DNA from: Seonamhaeicola sediminis
Lineage (GTDB): Bacteria; Bacteroidota; Bacteroidia; Flavobacteriales; Flavobacteriaceae
DNA: 59,287 nucleotides
Assembly (NCBI RefSeq): GCF_004358095.2
Contig: NZ_SMZJ02000011.1
Coordinates: 1-59,287 of the forward strand
Direction of reading: 5' to 3'
Below are positions 1 through 8,947 of this stretch, piece after piece (position 1 is the stretch's first letter; the number at the start of each line of letters is the position of its first letter). A program made the position numbers and the translations under genes. The notes beneath the pieces are model-generated. The model saw nothing but the letters and a program-made list of their open reading frames with translations, had not been told where the DNA came from and made no database searches.

Positions 1-128
1 ACGCAAAGTCATTTGAAGGGTTTAAGACTAGGATTCTGTCTAAGATAACGGCATTGACTGTTATTCAATATATCAATAAATTTATCTTTGACCGAAATAT
101 TAATAATATTAAAATTAGCATTATTTAA
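1..128 (+). CDS. IS982-family transposase, C-terminal fragment (cut by window start)
   Basis: An open frame runs from base 3 to a TAA at 126-128 and encodes about 41 residues that begin AKSFEGFKTRILSKITALT and end in an Ile/Asn/Lys-rich tail. The pattern FEGFKTRI(L)SKITA followed by QYINKF matches the C-terminus of IS982-family DDE transposases as I know them. Only the tail is in the window, so whether the element is intact cannot be judged. The motif TGCACAACGGGTT at 130-142, just after the stop, could belong to the right terminal inverted repeat; that is inference, because the left end is not visible. It lies on the strand opposite the oxidoreductase that follows. Confidence 0.7.
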   Translation, partial: AKSFEGFKTRILSKITALTVIQYINKFIFDRNINNIKISII

Positions 129-255
129 AATGCACAACGGGTTGATTAAAGTAATATGGTACATGTGTTATTAGTAAAGAAAAAAGTTTGTTAAGTAAAC
201 CATTTTCTACAGAAAAGAAGCGTGTACTTCCAACAAATTAGATAGTGACTATTTA

Positions 256-3192
256 CTACAAATCATTATCTGTATTTAATGCAGCTTTTAGAATACTTAT
301 AGGGTGCATTGAGTTTCTGTTAACAGCATCTTTTATTTGATGACGACAACTGGTTCCAGGTGCCGCAATGATCACATCATCTTTATAATTCCTGATTTTT
401 GGAAACAAACTGTCTTCTCCTACTTGCATACTAACCTTGTAATGTTCTTTTTCATAACCAAAAGACCCAGCCATCCCACAACAACCAGAATTAATAATAC
501 TTACAGAATAACGCTTTGGAAGATTTAGCATTGAAAACGTAGATTCAATACTACTTAATGCCTTTTGATGACAATGCCCATGAATTTTCACAACACGTTC
601 CTGATCTGTAAATTGATTTTCAGAAATATTTCCTTTTAATCGCTCATTATTAATAAACTCCTCTATGGTGAATGTGTTTTTTGAAATCTTTATAGCAGCT
701 TCTTTGTTTTCAGCCAATCTGAAGTATTCATCTCTAAACGATAAAATTGCCGAGGGCTCCAAACCTACCAAAGGAATCTTTTCAGAAACCAAACCCAAAA
801 ATATGGATACGTTTTTATCAACTATTTTTTTAGCTTCATCTAAAAACCCTTTTGAAATAAAACTTCTCCCACTTTCTTCGTGCTCAATTACACGTACTTT
901 ATAACCTAGTTTTGAGAGTAATTCTAAAGCATCTTTACCTACCTCAATATCGTAAAAATTAGTAAACTCATCAATAAACAAATAGAGTTCTCCCTTATCA
1001 AACATGACATTATCATATTTGAATTTATTCTTAATGTACCACTTTTTAAATGTCGTTGGTGCCAATTTAGGAATACTTCTTTTAGTAGCAATTCCAAGAG
1101 CCATTTTCAACAACGTTGTATTTAAAATAGCATTCGTCAGATGAGGAAAAACACTACCCATCTTGCTATACTTAACATTATGCGCAATTATTCGTGTTCT
1201 AAATGTGGGCGGGTTTTCCTTATGATATTGGTATAAAAACTCTGTCTTAAAACTAGCAACATCCACATTACTAGGACATTCACTAGCACAAGCTTTACAA
1301 CTTAAACACAAGTCAAAAACCTGCTTTAATTCTTCATGGTTAAATCTATTCTTCTTATTTGAATTGGTCAAAAACTCTCTTAAAGCATTTGCCCTTGCCC
1401 TAGTGGTATCCTTTTCGTTTTTTGTTGCCCTATAACTAGGACACATGGTGCCTCCTGCTGAAACGGGTTTTCTACAGTCTCCAGAACCGTTACATTTTTC
1501 CGTAGCTTTTAGTAGTCCTTCAGAATCTGAAAAATCAAATAAAGTTTCAATTACTGGTTCTTTTCTATCAACTTCATAGCGCAACGACTCATCCATGGGA
1601 AAAGCATCTACAATTTTACCATTATTAAAAATATTATTAGGGTCAAAAATCTTTTTAATCTCCTTTAATAGTTGATAATTTTTATCACCAATCATGAGCG
1701 ATAAAAACTCAGCGCGAACAATCCCATCTCCATGTTCCCCACTAAAAGAACCTTTATATTTTTTTACCAGTTTGGCTGTATTAGCGGTTATTTCTCTAAA
1801 GAGTTTCACATCCTCAGAGTCTTTTAAATTCAAAATTGGTCGTAAATGAATTTCACCAGCACCTGCATGAGCGTAATACACTGCTTTTTGATTATAGCCA
1901 TCCATCATTTTAGTAAATTCAGCAATATAATTTGGCAAGTCCTTTAAATCTACAGCCGTGTCTTCTATACATGCTACTGCTTTAGCATCTCCAATAATAT
2001 TACCAAGTAACCCTAAACCAGCCTTTCTTAAATCTAACGCCTTTTTTATATCCTCTCCATAAAGTTCAGCAACCGCATATCCAAAATTTGAGTCTTTTAA
2101 ATCTTGAATTAATTTCTGGGCTTTTTCCTTTAAAACTTGCTTTGAATCAGCCCTTAATTCTAACATTAACACAGCTTTTGGATCTCCTTCAATAAAAAAT
2201 CTATTCTTCAACTGTTCTCGGTTATTCTTTGTACAATCAAGAATAGTTTTATCTAATAACTCACAGGCATATAAACTATGTTTCATGGCAACCACAGTGG
2301 CTTCTAAACTTTCTTGAACACTTGCAAAATGTGGGACAATCAGCACTTCTTTTTTAGGAGGCAAACTGTCTAATTGTAAAGTAATTGAAGTAGTAAATGC
2401 CAAGGTTCCTTCACTTCCACAAAGCAATTTTGAAATATTTATATCTTCAAATAATCCGTCTTCTGAATTACTATCTAAAAAAGCATCAACTGCATAACCT
2501 GTATTTCTTCTGTGAATGGTTTTACTAGGAAATTCCTTATGAATTTCAGCCTGAATTTTAGAATTTGAAAGTTTTTCAAAAAGAGATTTGTAGATTTTAC
2601 TTTCTAAACTTTTGCCTTCTGCTTTCTTAGCAATAGTTTCTTTTTTTATAGTTTTGAAAACAGCTTCAGAACCATCAGATAATATAGTTTCAAGTTCTAA
2701 AACTTTATCTCTTGTAACACCATATTTTATAGAAGTTGAACCAGAGGAATTGTTCCCAACCATACCTCCAATCATACAACGGTTACTTGTGGATGTATTT
2801 GGTGAAAAAAACAATCCGTAAGGTTTAAGAAACAAATTAAGATCATCCCTTATAATTCCGGGTTCAACGGTAATAGTTTTGTCCTTCTCGTTAAGTTCTA
2901 AAATTTTCGTAAAATGCTTAGAGACATCAACTACAATACCATCACCTACGCATTGACCAGCTAAAGAGGTCCCTGCTGTTCTTGGAATTAAAGTCGTGTG
3001 ATTTTCATGAGCAAACGCAATAAGTTTTTTTATGTCGTCTTTGTCCTTTGGAAATGCTACGGCTAAAGGTAGTTTACGATACACTGAAGCATCAGTAGCG
3101 TAAATGCTTTTATACAAATCATCAAAAAAGAACTCTCCTTTCAACTCTTCTGAAAGTGTTTTTAACCTTTTATTGCTATTTGATTCCTGCAC
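256..3192 (-). CDS. FAD-binding and Fe-S-binding oxidoreductase (D-lactate dehydrogenase/YdiJ-like)
   Basis: This 978-residue enzyme probably oxidises a 2-hydroxy acid such as D-lactate or D-2-hydroxyglutarate and passes electrons to the quinone pool. Residues about 40-180 form a PCMH-type FAD-binding domain (PRTAGTSLAGQ, MIGGMVGNNSSGS). Residues about 290-535 form the FAD-oxidase C-terminal domain, with the AHAGAGEIHLRP and FSGEHGDG motifs. Two cysteine clusters follow at about 565-585 and 627-640 (CLSCKACASECP, ferredoxin type), and then a GlpC/HdrB-like CCG domain (GHCHQKA and SGCCGMAGSFG at about 870-910). Length and domain order match the single-chain YdiJ-like family, in which GlpD/GlcD-type and GlpC-type modules are fused. 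The start is GTG at 3192. The gene is monocistronic, and its 5' end lies only about 30 bp from the attL repeat of the island, so it was the chromosomal neighbour of the tRNA. The substrate cannot be told from sequence. Confidence 0.88.
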   Translation of the reverse strand: MQESNSNKRLKTLSEELKGEFFFDDLYKSIYATDASVYRKLPLAVAFPKDKDDIKKLIAFAHENHTTLIPRTAGTSLAGQCVGDGIVVDVSKHFTKILELNEKDKTITVEPGIIRDDLNLFLKPYGLFFSPNTSTSNRCMIGGMVGNNSSGSTSIKYGVTRDKVLELETILSDGSEAVFKTIKKETIAKKAEGKSLESKIYKSLFEKLSNSKIQAEIHKEFPSKTIHRRNTGYAVDAFLDSNSEDGLFEDINISKLLCGSEGTLAFTTSITLQLDSLPPKKEVLIVPHFASVQESLEATVVAMKHSLYACELLDKTILDCTKNNREQLKNRFFIEGDPKAVLMLELRADSKQVLKEKAQKLIQDLKDSNFGYAVAELYGEDIKKALDLRKAGLGLLGNIIGDAKAVACIEDTAVDLKDLPNYIAEFTKMMDGYNQKAVYYAHAGAGEIHLRPILNLKDSEDVKLFREITANTAKLVKKYKGSFSGEHGDGIVRAEFLSLMIGDKNYQLLKEIKKIFDPNNIFNNGKIVDAFPMDESLRYEVDRKEPVIETLFDFSDSEGLLKATEKCNGSGDCRKPVSAGGTMCPSYRATKNEKDTTRARANALREFLTNSNKKNRFNHEELKQVFDLCLSCKACASECPSNVDVASFKTEFLYQYHKENPPTFRTRIIAHNVKYSKMGSVFPHLTNAILNTTLLKMALGIATKRSIPKLAPTTFKKWYIKNKFKYDNVMFDKGELYLFIDEFTNFYDIEVGKDALELLSKLGYKVRVIEHEESGRSFISKGFLDEAKKIVDKNVSIFLGLVSEKIPLVGLEPSAILSFRDEYFRLAENKEAAIKISKNTFTIEEFINNERLKGNISENQFTDQERVVKIHGHCHQKALSSIESTFSMLNLPKRYSVSIINSGCCGMAGSFGYEKEHYKVSMQVGEDSLFPKIRNYKDDVIIAAPGTSCRHQIKDAVNRNSMHPISILKAALNTDNDL

Positions 3193-3222
3193 TTAATGTT
3201 TTAAGCGAATATAATTATTTAA

Positions 3223-3290
3223 ACAAAAAAAGCCCAAACTACATTTGTAATTTAGGCTTTTACGTGGTCCCACCTGGGCTCGAACCAGGG
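3223..3290. repeat. attL: 68-bp duplicate of tRNA-Met 3' end plus terminator
   Basis: This copy matches 27170-27237 at 66 of 68 positions. It contains, read on the minus strand, the T-arm and 3' acceptor strand of tRNA-Met followed by the terminator hairpin (AGCC/GGCT with A/T pairs, then a T run). The two mismatches (AC here, TG at the right end) fall exactly in the encoded CCA: the right copy reads ACCA after the acceptor stem, and this one reads ACGT. The 5' two thirds of a tRNA are absent here, so this is an attachment-site scar and not a gene. Confidence 0.9.
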
Positions 3291-3363
3291 CATATATTGT
3301 ACTAATATTCAATAAGTTAATTATTTAAATACTTTTAAGCACCCTTAAATTAAGCCTAATAAC

Positions 3364-3738
3364 CTAGATTTCGTTCGTGGTTTTGTCATGAAACACCAGC
3401 ATATAATCACATACTTTAATATTAAACAAATCGGTCATTTGAATTAGTTTTTTAAAAAATTTCAGCTTCCCCTTAAAGGAATAATAATCATTAAAACTTA
3501 TCCTTTCTATAAGGTATATTGACCGTCCACTGGCTTTTATAATCAAGGAAGTCATATATTTAAAATTAAAATAATTTTCATTAAAACTTCTTGGAGACAA
3601 ATTGTTCAATTCAATAACATTATTATTTGTATCCAATATCAACATCAAAAACTTATTATCTGACTTGTCGTTTTTCAAACAGTATTTAAATGCTTCAATT
3701 GAGGACAAAACCTGTGTATTGCTTTTTATTTTATTCAT
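3364..3738 (-). CDS. RadC-like JAB/MPN-fold protein lacking the metal-binding motif
   Basis: This 124-residue protein aligns by eye with the C-terminal JAB domain of RadC. FLMLILDTNNNVIELN corresponds to the RadC strand 'lvl.Ld..n.vl', TSLIIKASGRSIYLIER to the 'talk..A.siilaHNHPSG' stretch, and FFKKLIQMTDLFNIKVCDYM to 'lt..l...g.llgi.vlDHliv'. The HNHPSG zinc motif is replaced by ERISFN and the following DH by DY, so the catalytic metal site appears lost. RadC-like proteins are common passengers of Bacteroidota mobile elements. The gene is the first in the element beside attL and is divergent from the defence operon, with about 80 bp between them. Start is ATG at 3738. The family call rests on pattern recognition and should be checked by a profile search; a catalytically dead structural role is inference. 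Confidence 0.6.
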   Translation of the reverse strand: MNKIKSNTQVLSSIEAFKYCLKNDKSDNKFLMLILDTNNNVIELNNLSPRSFNENYFNFKYMTSLIIKASGRSIYLIERISFNDYYSFKGKLKFFKKLIQMTDLFNIKVCDYMLVFHDKTTNEI

Positions 3739-3790
3739 TGTTTATCTATTTTATTTTAAAATTGATGGCGTAGAACATCCTGTTTTTACT

Positions 3791-3798
3791 TATATTTG
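3791..3798 (+). promoter_or_regulatory. Possible -7 box of the defence operon (TATATTTG)
   Basis: TATATTTG fits the flavobacterial -7 consensus TAnnTTTG and lies 23 bp upstream of the helicase ATG at 3822. I do not see a well-spaced -33 TTG: the nearest is about 26 bp upstream. The call is therefore tentative. No comparable promoter is evident before the next five genes, which follow with very short gaps or overlaps. Confidence 0.4.
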
Positions 3799-3821
3799 GT
3801 AGGAAAACTTCCCAACTATTA

Positions 3822-6038
3822 ATGAGTCCTTCTAAATTCAAAGAAATCAACTTCCCCCCGACCTATAAGTACAGTTCGGATTCTGAACATATACCTCTAG
3901 AGTTTTACGAAGAAGCATTTCCGATAGCCAATAGGATTGATTTATTATTAGGCTATTTTAGCTCTAATGCAATTAAAGTACTCTCAAGAGCTTTTGCGGA
4001 GTTTATTTATAATGGAGGTGAAATGAGGTTAGTGACAAATCATATTTTCACTTTCAATGATTATGAAAACCTTATTAATAACACTGCTCTGAACAATGAA
4101 GATAAAATCATTGATATTTTTTCTGATATTTCATCTATTCAAGAAAACCTGAGTATGGAAGGGGAGCATTTTTTTGACTGTTTAAAATACCTTCTTAAGC
4201 AAGGAAAACTTAACATTATCCCAGTAAAATTCAATAATGTAGATTTAGCCCATTGTAAAAAAATGATTCTATTCGATGGAGTCGATTATATTTTAACTGA
4301 TGGCAGTATTAATTTTACTTTACCTGCCTTAATTAAAAACTCCGAAAGCTTTCAAGTAGACGCCCCCTGGAATGGAGAAGTTAGCGTTAAAAGAATTGAA
4401 GATGAAAGAAATAATTTTGAAAAAATTTACAATAAGGAACATCCTAGTTATAGATATATTGATGAGAAAGAAATTGAGGTAGTAATAGATGCAATAGGGA
4501 GAGACAAAAACATTGAAGATTTATTAGATGACTCTTTAAAGTTTAATAACAAAAGTTACGGCGAAAGGATAAAAAAACTCTTAGAAAAAAAGAAGTTAAA
4601 GTTCAAGGAGTTAATAGAAAAAATTCACAATACTCCTCATTTTCCAAAATTCAATGGAAAAATTTCCGAACCAAGAGAATACCAAAAAGAAGCTTATAAC
4701 GAATGGGTAAGTAATAATTTCTCTGGCGTATTTGCTATGGCCACAGGAACAGGCAAAACAATTACATCATTGAACTGTTTGCTTAACAGATATAAAGAAG
4801 ATGGATTTTACAGAGCTATAATTTTAGTCCCTTCAATAGCCTTACTCAACCAATGGGAAGAAGAAGTTGAATCCTTTAATTTTAAAATTATTTTAAAAGT
4901 AGGTGGTGGCAATAAATGGGAAAAAGATTTTGCTAACTATGTAAGCAATTACTCATGGGGTATTAAAAAAGATTTAATAATTATTACAACGTACGGTAGT
5001 TTTGTACTTGACAGATTCCAAAGCCTATTTAAAAGAGTCCAAGAAGACTTTCTACTTATAGCAGATGAGGCTCATAATATGGGGGCTAGTGGCATTAAAT
5101 CTATTATGCCAAACATCAATTCAAAAATGAGAATTGGTTTATCTGCAACACCCAAAAGAATATATGACCCAGAGGGAACTTTAGCAATTGATAGTTTCTT
5201 TAATGATTCACCACCTTACACATATAACTTCAGTATGGAAAGAGCTTTAAATGAAGGCTTTTTGACTGAATATAAGTATTATCCAATTATTGTCGAGCTT
5301 ACAGAATTTGAATTTGAAGAATATACAGAAATATCTAAAAGACTGTTAAGGTATTTTGATTTTGAAAATGGCAAATTCAAAGATGACCCAATTGTAGAAA
5401 TGCTTTTATTAAAGAGAAAGAACATCATACATAAAGCCTCTAATAAGCTATTCACATTCAACTCAATTCTTGAAGATTTAAAAAAGCATGATAAACACAA
5501 ATATATATTTGCTTATATCCCAGAAGGTTACTCTGAAAATAACGAAGGAGAAAGTGAAAAGATTTTAAATCAATTTTTAAAGAGTTCTCATAAAAAATAT
5601 CCAGAATTAAAAATGAACTCTTACACATCAGAAGACCAAAATTTAAAAGAAATATTAAGGGGTTTTTCAGAAGGTAAGATAGATTTACTTTTTGCTATGA
5701 AAATGTTAGATGAAGGAGTTGATGTACCAAGAGCTGAAATTGGGGTTTTTGCCAGTAGTACAGGTAATCCAAGGCAATTTATACAAAGGAGAGGTAGGCT
5801 TTTGAGGAAACACAAAGACAAAACCTATTCTACAATATATGACATGATAGTCATCCCCAGGTTAGATGGTTTATCAGATGAATTTTTTAATATAGAAAGA
5901 AACCTAGTCAATAACGAACTAAATAGAGTTGCCTATTTTGCCAGTTTATCAATGAACTATTATGATTCAAAAGACATGTTAGATGCTGTTTGTAAAAAAT
6001 ATGAACTCGACTTGGACACTATAATCAATGAACTATAA
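3822..6038 (+). CDS. SF2 (DEAD/DEAH) helicase with N-terminal PLD-like domain, Dnd-associated
   Basis: This 738-residue protein has an N-terminal phospholipase D-like nuclease region (about 20-200) and then a superfamily 2 helicase core. Visible motifs are motif I MATGTGKT (about 305-312), motif II DEAH (415-418), motif III SAT (about 441) and motif VI QFIQRRGRLLR (about 650-660). PLD-fused helicases of this kind occur as restriction-type partners of DNA phosphorothioation systems. It is the first gene of a rightward set of six packed genes that converges on dndCDE, so I infer that it senses or acts on DNA lacking phosphorothioates. It differs from DndH, which is an FtsK/HerA-like ATPase. Whether the PLD domain keeps its HKD residues is doubtful: I see no clear HxKx4D, so it may bind rather than cut DNA. 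Start is ATG at 3822, with a TAnnTTTG-like box 23 bp upstream. Confidence 0.82.
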   Translation: MSPSKFKEINFPPTYKYSSDSEHIPLEFYEEAFPIANRIDLLLGYFSSNAIKVLSRAFAEFIYNGGEMRLVTNHIFTFNDYENLINNTALNNEDKIIDIFSDISSIQENLSMEGEHFFDCLKYLLKQGKLNIIPVKFNNVDLAHCKKMILFDGVDYILTDGSINFTLPALIKNSESFQVDAPWNGEVSVKRIEDERNNFEKIYNKEHPSYRYIDEKEIEVVIDAIGRDKNIEDLLDDSLKFNNKSYGERIKKLLEKKKLKFKELIEKIHNTPHFPKFNGKISEPREYQKEAYNEWVSNNFSGVFAMATGTGKTITSLNCLLNRYKEDGFYRAIILVPSIALLNQWEEEVESFNFKIILKVGGGNKWEKDFANYVSNYSWGIKKDLIIITTYGSFVLDRFQSLFKRVQEDFLLIADEAHNMGASGIKSIMPNINSKMRIGLSATPKRIYDPEGTLAIDSFFNDSPPYTYNFSMERALNEGFLTEYKYYPIIVELTEFEFEEYTEISKRLLRYFDFENGKFKDDPIVEMLLLKRKNIIHKASNKLFTFNSILEDLKKHDKHKYIFAYIPEGYSENNEGESEKILNQFLKSSHKKYPELKMNSYTSEDQNLKEILRGFSEGKIDLLFAMKMLDEGVDVPRAEIGVFASSTGNPRQFIQRRGRLLRKHKDKTYSTIYDMIVIPRLDGLSDEFFNIERNLVNNELNRVAYFASLSMNYYDSKDMLDAVCKKYELDLDTIINEL

Positions 6039-6049
6039 AATCTAAATTT

Positions 6050-6265
6050 ATGGAAAGAAACGAAATTTTAAGAGAGATACTTTCAGACCCTGCTATTATT
6101 GAAAAATATGGGTTGAAAGAATCTCATATTAAAGAGTTAAAGGCAAACCCACCATATCATCAAAAAATAACTGAAGTTCTTTCTGTCATTATAAATGAAA
6201 ATGACAATCACTTAAACAGTTCTATGATATATAAAAAAATTAAAAAAGTACATAATATAGGATAA
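6050..6265 (+). CDS. Small hypothetical protein in the Dnd-associated operon
   Basis: This 71-residue, charged, probably helical protein begins MERNEILREILSDPAIIEKY. I recognise no domain. It starts 11 bp after the helicase stop and ends one base before the SMC ATPase start, so it is very likely translated with them. The order helicase, small protein, SMC ATPase, about-160-aa protein is reminiscent of a four-gene phosphorothioate-dependent effector module such as PbeABCD. That comparison is from memory of the layout, not from alignment. Confidence 0.7.
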   Translation: MERNEILREILSDPAIIEKYGLKESHIKELKANPPYHQKITEVLSVIINENDNHLNSSMIYKKIKKVHNIG

Positions 6266-6266
6266 T

Positions 6267-8456
6267 ATGGCTTCAATTATAAACAGTATCTCGTTCAAAA
6301 ATTTTTTCAATTATTATGGGGATTATGATGACACTAGATATGAATTTGAGGAAGGTGTAAACATTATTGTTGCCGATAATGGTGCTGGAAAATCAAAATT
6401 CTTCAATGCTTTTTTGTGGCTGTTTTATGACCAAGTATTAGACTCGGATGATAAGCAAAAGAAAAATGTAAAAGATTTTGCAGTTAAAATAATATCTGAC
6501 AAAGCGAAACAAGAAACTTCTATTGGTGACCAAGTAGAAACAGGTATAAAGATAGAGTATTCTACAGGCAGATATAAATATCAAATTATTAAATCTTTTA
6601 CAGCTACAAGAATAAGTGAAAAAATTACAGATTTTGACAGTTGGCAAGTAACAATCAATGACATAGAAATAGATAAGACAGACCATATTTTACCTAAATA
6701 TAAGCCTGTTTATGATGCTGAAGAAAAAGACACAATAGTTAAACAACTTATACTTCCTACCTTGAGACAATACTCCTTTTTCCAAGGCGAAGAGGTTGAT
6801 AAAATGATAGATTTTAGCAAAAAATCAAGTATTGAGGAAGCTGTTAGAACACTAACCAACATAAGCAAATATGAAGAGATTTCTAAGTTAGTAAAAGAGA
6901 TAGCTGAAAAGGCTGAGAAAGACTTAAACAAACAAACTAAAGCTACCAGTGAACATAACGACAGGTTAGACAAGGCCATTGAAGAAAAAGAAGCCTTAGA
7001 ACTAAAACTAGAACAGGAGTCTGAAAAGCTTGGTGAATTTAAGAAATTATATGAGGATGCTGAACAAGAAAAAAACAACTTAGAACAAAACTTTGCTAAT
7101 GCTGAAAAAAGAAAAGACTTAGACGATAAAATTTCAGATAAGAGTAGAATATTAAGAGGGGTTAAAGATGACTATGACAACTTTCTAGATGGTATTAACA
7201 AAAGATTTTTTGATGGGAATTTCTCATGGATTTCTCTAGGTTTTGAAAACTCTATTGAAGAATTTAAGACAAAGATTAAAGAATTTAGACAAGTTAGGTA
7301 TGAAAAACAAGCTTTACTAAATGCTTCTGAAAACCCAAATGACTTTTTTACATTTCTTCCTGTAAATTCACCTGATGCAGTATCACTTGATAGTATGATT
7401 GAAAAAGAACATTGTTTTGTTTGTAATAGAGAAGCAAAAGAAGGTTCAGAACCATATAATCATTTTATAAAGCTTAAGGAAAGACCAAAAAACAAAAACC
7501 CTAAGTCATTTGTAAAAAATGACCTAGAAGACTTCTTTGGCAACTTACAGATAAATGCCACACCTTTCTACAACAAGTTTGATACAATACAGACCAGTGT
7601 TCTTAGAACAAGAGAAAGGGAAATTGAATTAAAGGAAAGGCTAGATAAACTTAACTCTGAATTAAAGTCGTTAAAGTCTCAAAGAAAAGATATTTTAATT
7701 GCAGGTACCGATAGTGAGCATATAGATAATGCCACAACCATAATAAACAATTATAAAGGGGCAATTAGAAGAATGGAGCAAGCTTTTACCAGAATTGAAA
7801 GGTTAGAGGATTCTATTAAGTCTATTAAAGCAGATATAAAAAATACAGAAAAGGAAATTACAAACTTGCGCCCCAAAGATATACCAGAAGGTTATACTAT
7901 TAACTACGAAATAAGTAAAGACCTAGTGGAAGCTTCATATAATGCAAAAGAGCGTGTTTTTGATAAAATGGTAAGCCTCTTAGAGAGTCACGCTAATAAA
8001 CACTTCCAAAACCTAATTAAATACAATGATATTAAAGGAGGTGTATTAAAGTTTGAAAAAACTCCTTCTGGAGGCATATCTCTGGATTATATAGATGAGT
8101 TGGGGAATGAAGTATCTGGTGCTTCTGAAGGTTTTCAAAGAATGAAAAAGTTTGCTGTAGTAATGGCTATTATATCTGCAAATACTTCTCATTACAATTA
8201 TCCACTTTTAGCTGATGCACCATTATCTGCATTTGGCAAAGCCTTTAATAAAGGTTTCTTTGAAGCAATTCCAGATGTATTCCCTCAAAGTATCATTTTA
8301 GTTAAAGACCTTTATGATAAAGATGTACCTGAGAAGCTAACAGATTTAGGCCTAAAACTTCTTAAAAGTGATTTCATCAAAACTTTCCATATAAATGAAG
8401 TAGATGAAGAACTAGCTCAAATAGAAAGAACTACTAATATTGAAAGAAGAAAGTAA
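6267..8456 (+). CDS. SMC/Rad50-like AAA ATPase with zinc hook, Dnd-associated
   Basis: This 729-residue ABC-type ATPase has the SMC layout. Walker A (ADNGAGKSKF, about 36-46) is followed by a long coiled coil rich in K/E/L (about 190-290), a zinc hook CFVC at 383-386, a second coiled coil (about 440-570), a SEGFQRMKKFA region in the place of the signature, and a Walker B-like LLADAPLSAFG at about 645-655. It resembles DndD/Rad50-type proteins but is clearly distinct from the second SMC-type protein in the cluster (DndD, 12368-14455), which has no CxxC hook. It begins one base after the 71-aa gene and overlaps the next gene by one base (TAATG), so translational coupling is likely. I infer that it is the ATPase of the defence (effector) side, paired with the helicase. 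Confidence 0.82.
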   Translation: MASIINSISFKNFFNYYGDYDDTRYEFEEGVNIIVADNGAGKSKFFNAFLWLFYDQVLDSDDKQKKNVKDFAVKIISDKAKQETSIGDQVETGIKIEYSTGRYKYQIIKSFTATRISEKITDFDSWQVTINDIEIDKTDHILPKYKPVYDAEEKDTIVKQLILPTLRQYSFFQGEEVDKMIDFSKKSSIEEAVRTLTNISKYEEISKLVKEIAEKAEKDLNKQTKATSEHNDRLDKAIEEKEALELKLEQESEKLGEFKKLYEDAEQEKNNLEQNFANAEKRKDLDDKISDKSRILRGVKDDYDNFLDGINKRFFDGNFSWISLGFENSIEEFKTKIKEFRQVRYEKQALLNASENPNDFFTFLPVNSPDAVSLDSMIEKEHCFVCNREAKEGSEPYNHFIKLKERPKNKNPKSFVKNDLEDFFGNLQINATPFYNKFDTIQTSVLRTREREIELKERLDKLNSELKSLKSQRKDILIAGTDSEHIDNATTIINNYKGAIRRMEQAFTRIERLEDSIKSIKADIKNTEKEITNLRPKDIPEGYTINYEISKDLVEASYNAKERVFDKMVSLLESHANKHFQNLIKYNDIKGGVLKFEKTPSGGISLDYIDELGNEVSGASEGFQRMKKFAVVMAIISANTSHYNYPLLADAPLSAFGKAFNKGFFEAIPDVFPQSIILVKDLYDKDVPEKLTDLGLKLLKSDFIKTFHINEVDEELAQIERTTNIERRK

Positions 8457-8941
8457 TGACTGCACAAGAATTTAAATCAAATATAACCACCAAAAGACCT
8501 AGATATGCTGATAGTAGAATACCTCTATTAGAAGCATTCTCTGAAAAAGGTAGTAGAAATGCAGATTATAGCAGATTTGGACCGATATATGAATTGTACA
8601 TTTATGCTATGATGTTGGGTATTAAAAGAAAAACACGCTTACCACTACCACCAAGAAACCTTACTTCAGATTTTTTAGAATTAGGTAAATGGAAAAGAGA
8701 TTCTTCACTAGTTGATTTTTTGTTGATGATTATATTTACTCAAACAGAAGATTTAAGCTTTGACTGGAATGAACTAGAAGATATGGAAGAGGAACAATTA
8801 AATAAAGTTGTAAGTGAAGTCATTACTCTTATTGAAGAGTATGCCAATGGTGGTTTAGAATACCTAGAAACACTATGGCAAAAAGGAGAATTAGATACTT
8901 CTCACTATATGTTTATTGATTTGTATAAAAATTTAAATTAA
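8456..8941 (+). CDS. Dnd-cluster-associated hypothetical protein (161 aa)
   Basis: This soluble 161-residue protein contains the stretch SRFGPIYELYIYAMMLGIKRK and an acidic C-terminal half (DWNELEDMEEEQL). The 'GPIYELYIYAMMLG...PL' pattern is reminiscent of the small phosphorothioation-associated proteins that precede or follow SMC genes in Dnd loci. I am not certain of the family and assign no activity. The start codon overlaps the SMC ATPase stop by one base, and the next gene (DGQHR protein) starts 6 bp after its stop, so it is firmly within the operon. Confidence 0.7.
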   Translation: MTAQEFKSNITTKRPRYADSRIPLLEAFSEKGSRNADYSRFGPIYELYIYAMMLGIKRKTRLPLPPRNLTSDFLELGKWKRDSSLVDFLLMIIFTQTEDLSFDWNELEDMEEEQLNKVVSEVITLIEEYANGGLEYLETLWQKGELDTSHYMFIDLYKNLN

Positions 8942-8947
8942 TATTTA

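Noticed and set aside
3223-3290. A second tRNA gene at the left end of the island
   Set aside because: Only the T-arm and acceptor 3' strand are present; D-arm and anticodon arm are missing, so it is an att scar.
3822-6038. DndH for the helicase gene
   Set aside because: DndH is an FtsK/HerA-type ATPase; this protein has DEAH, SAT and QxxRxGR motifs and a PLD-like N-terminus.
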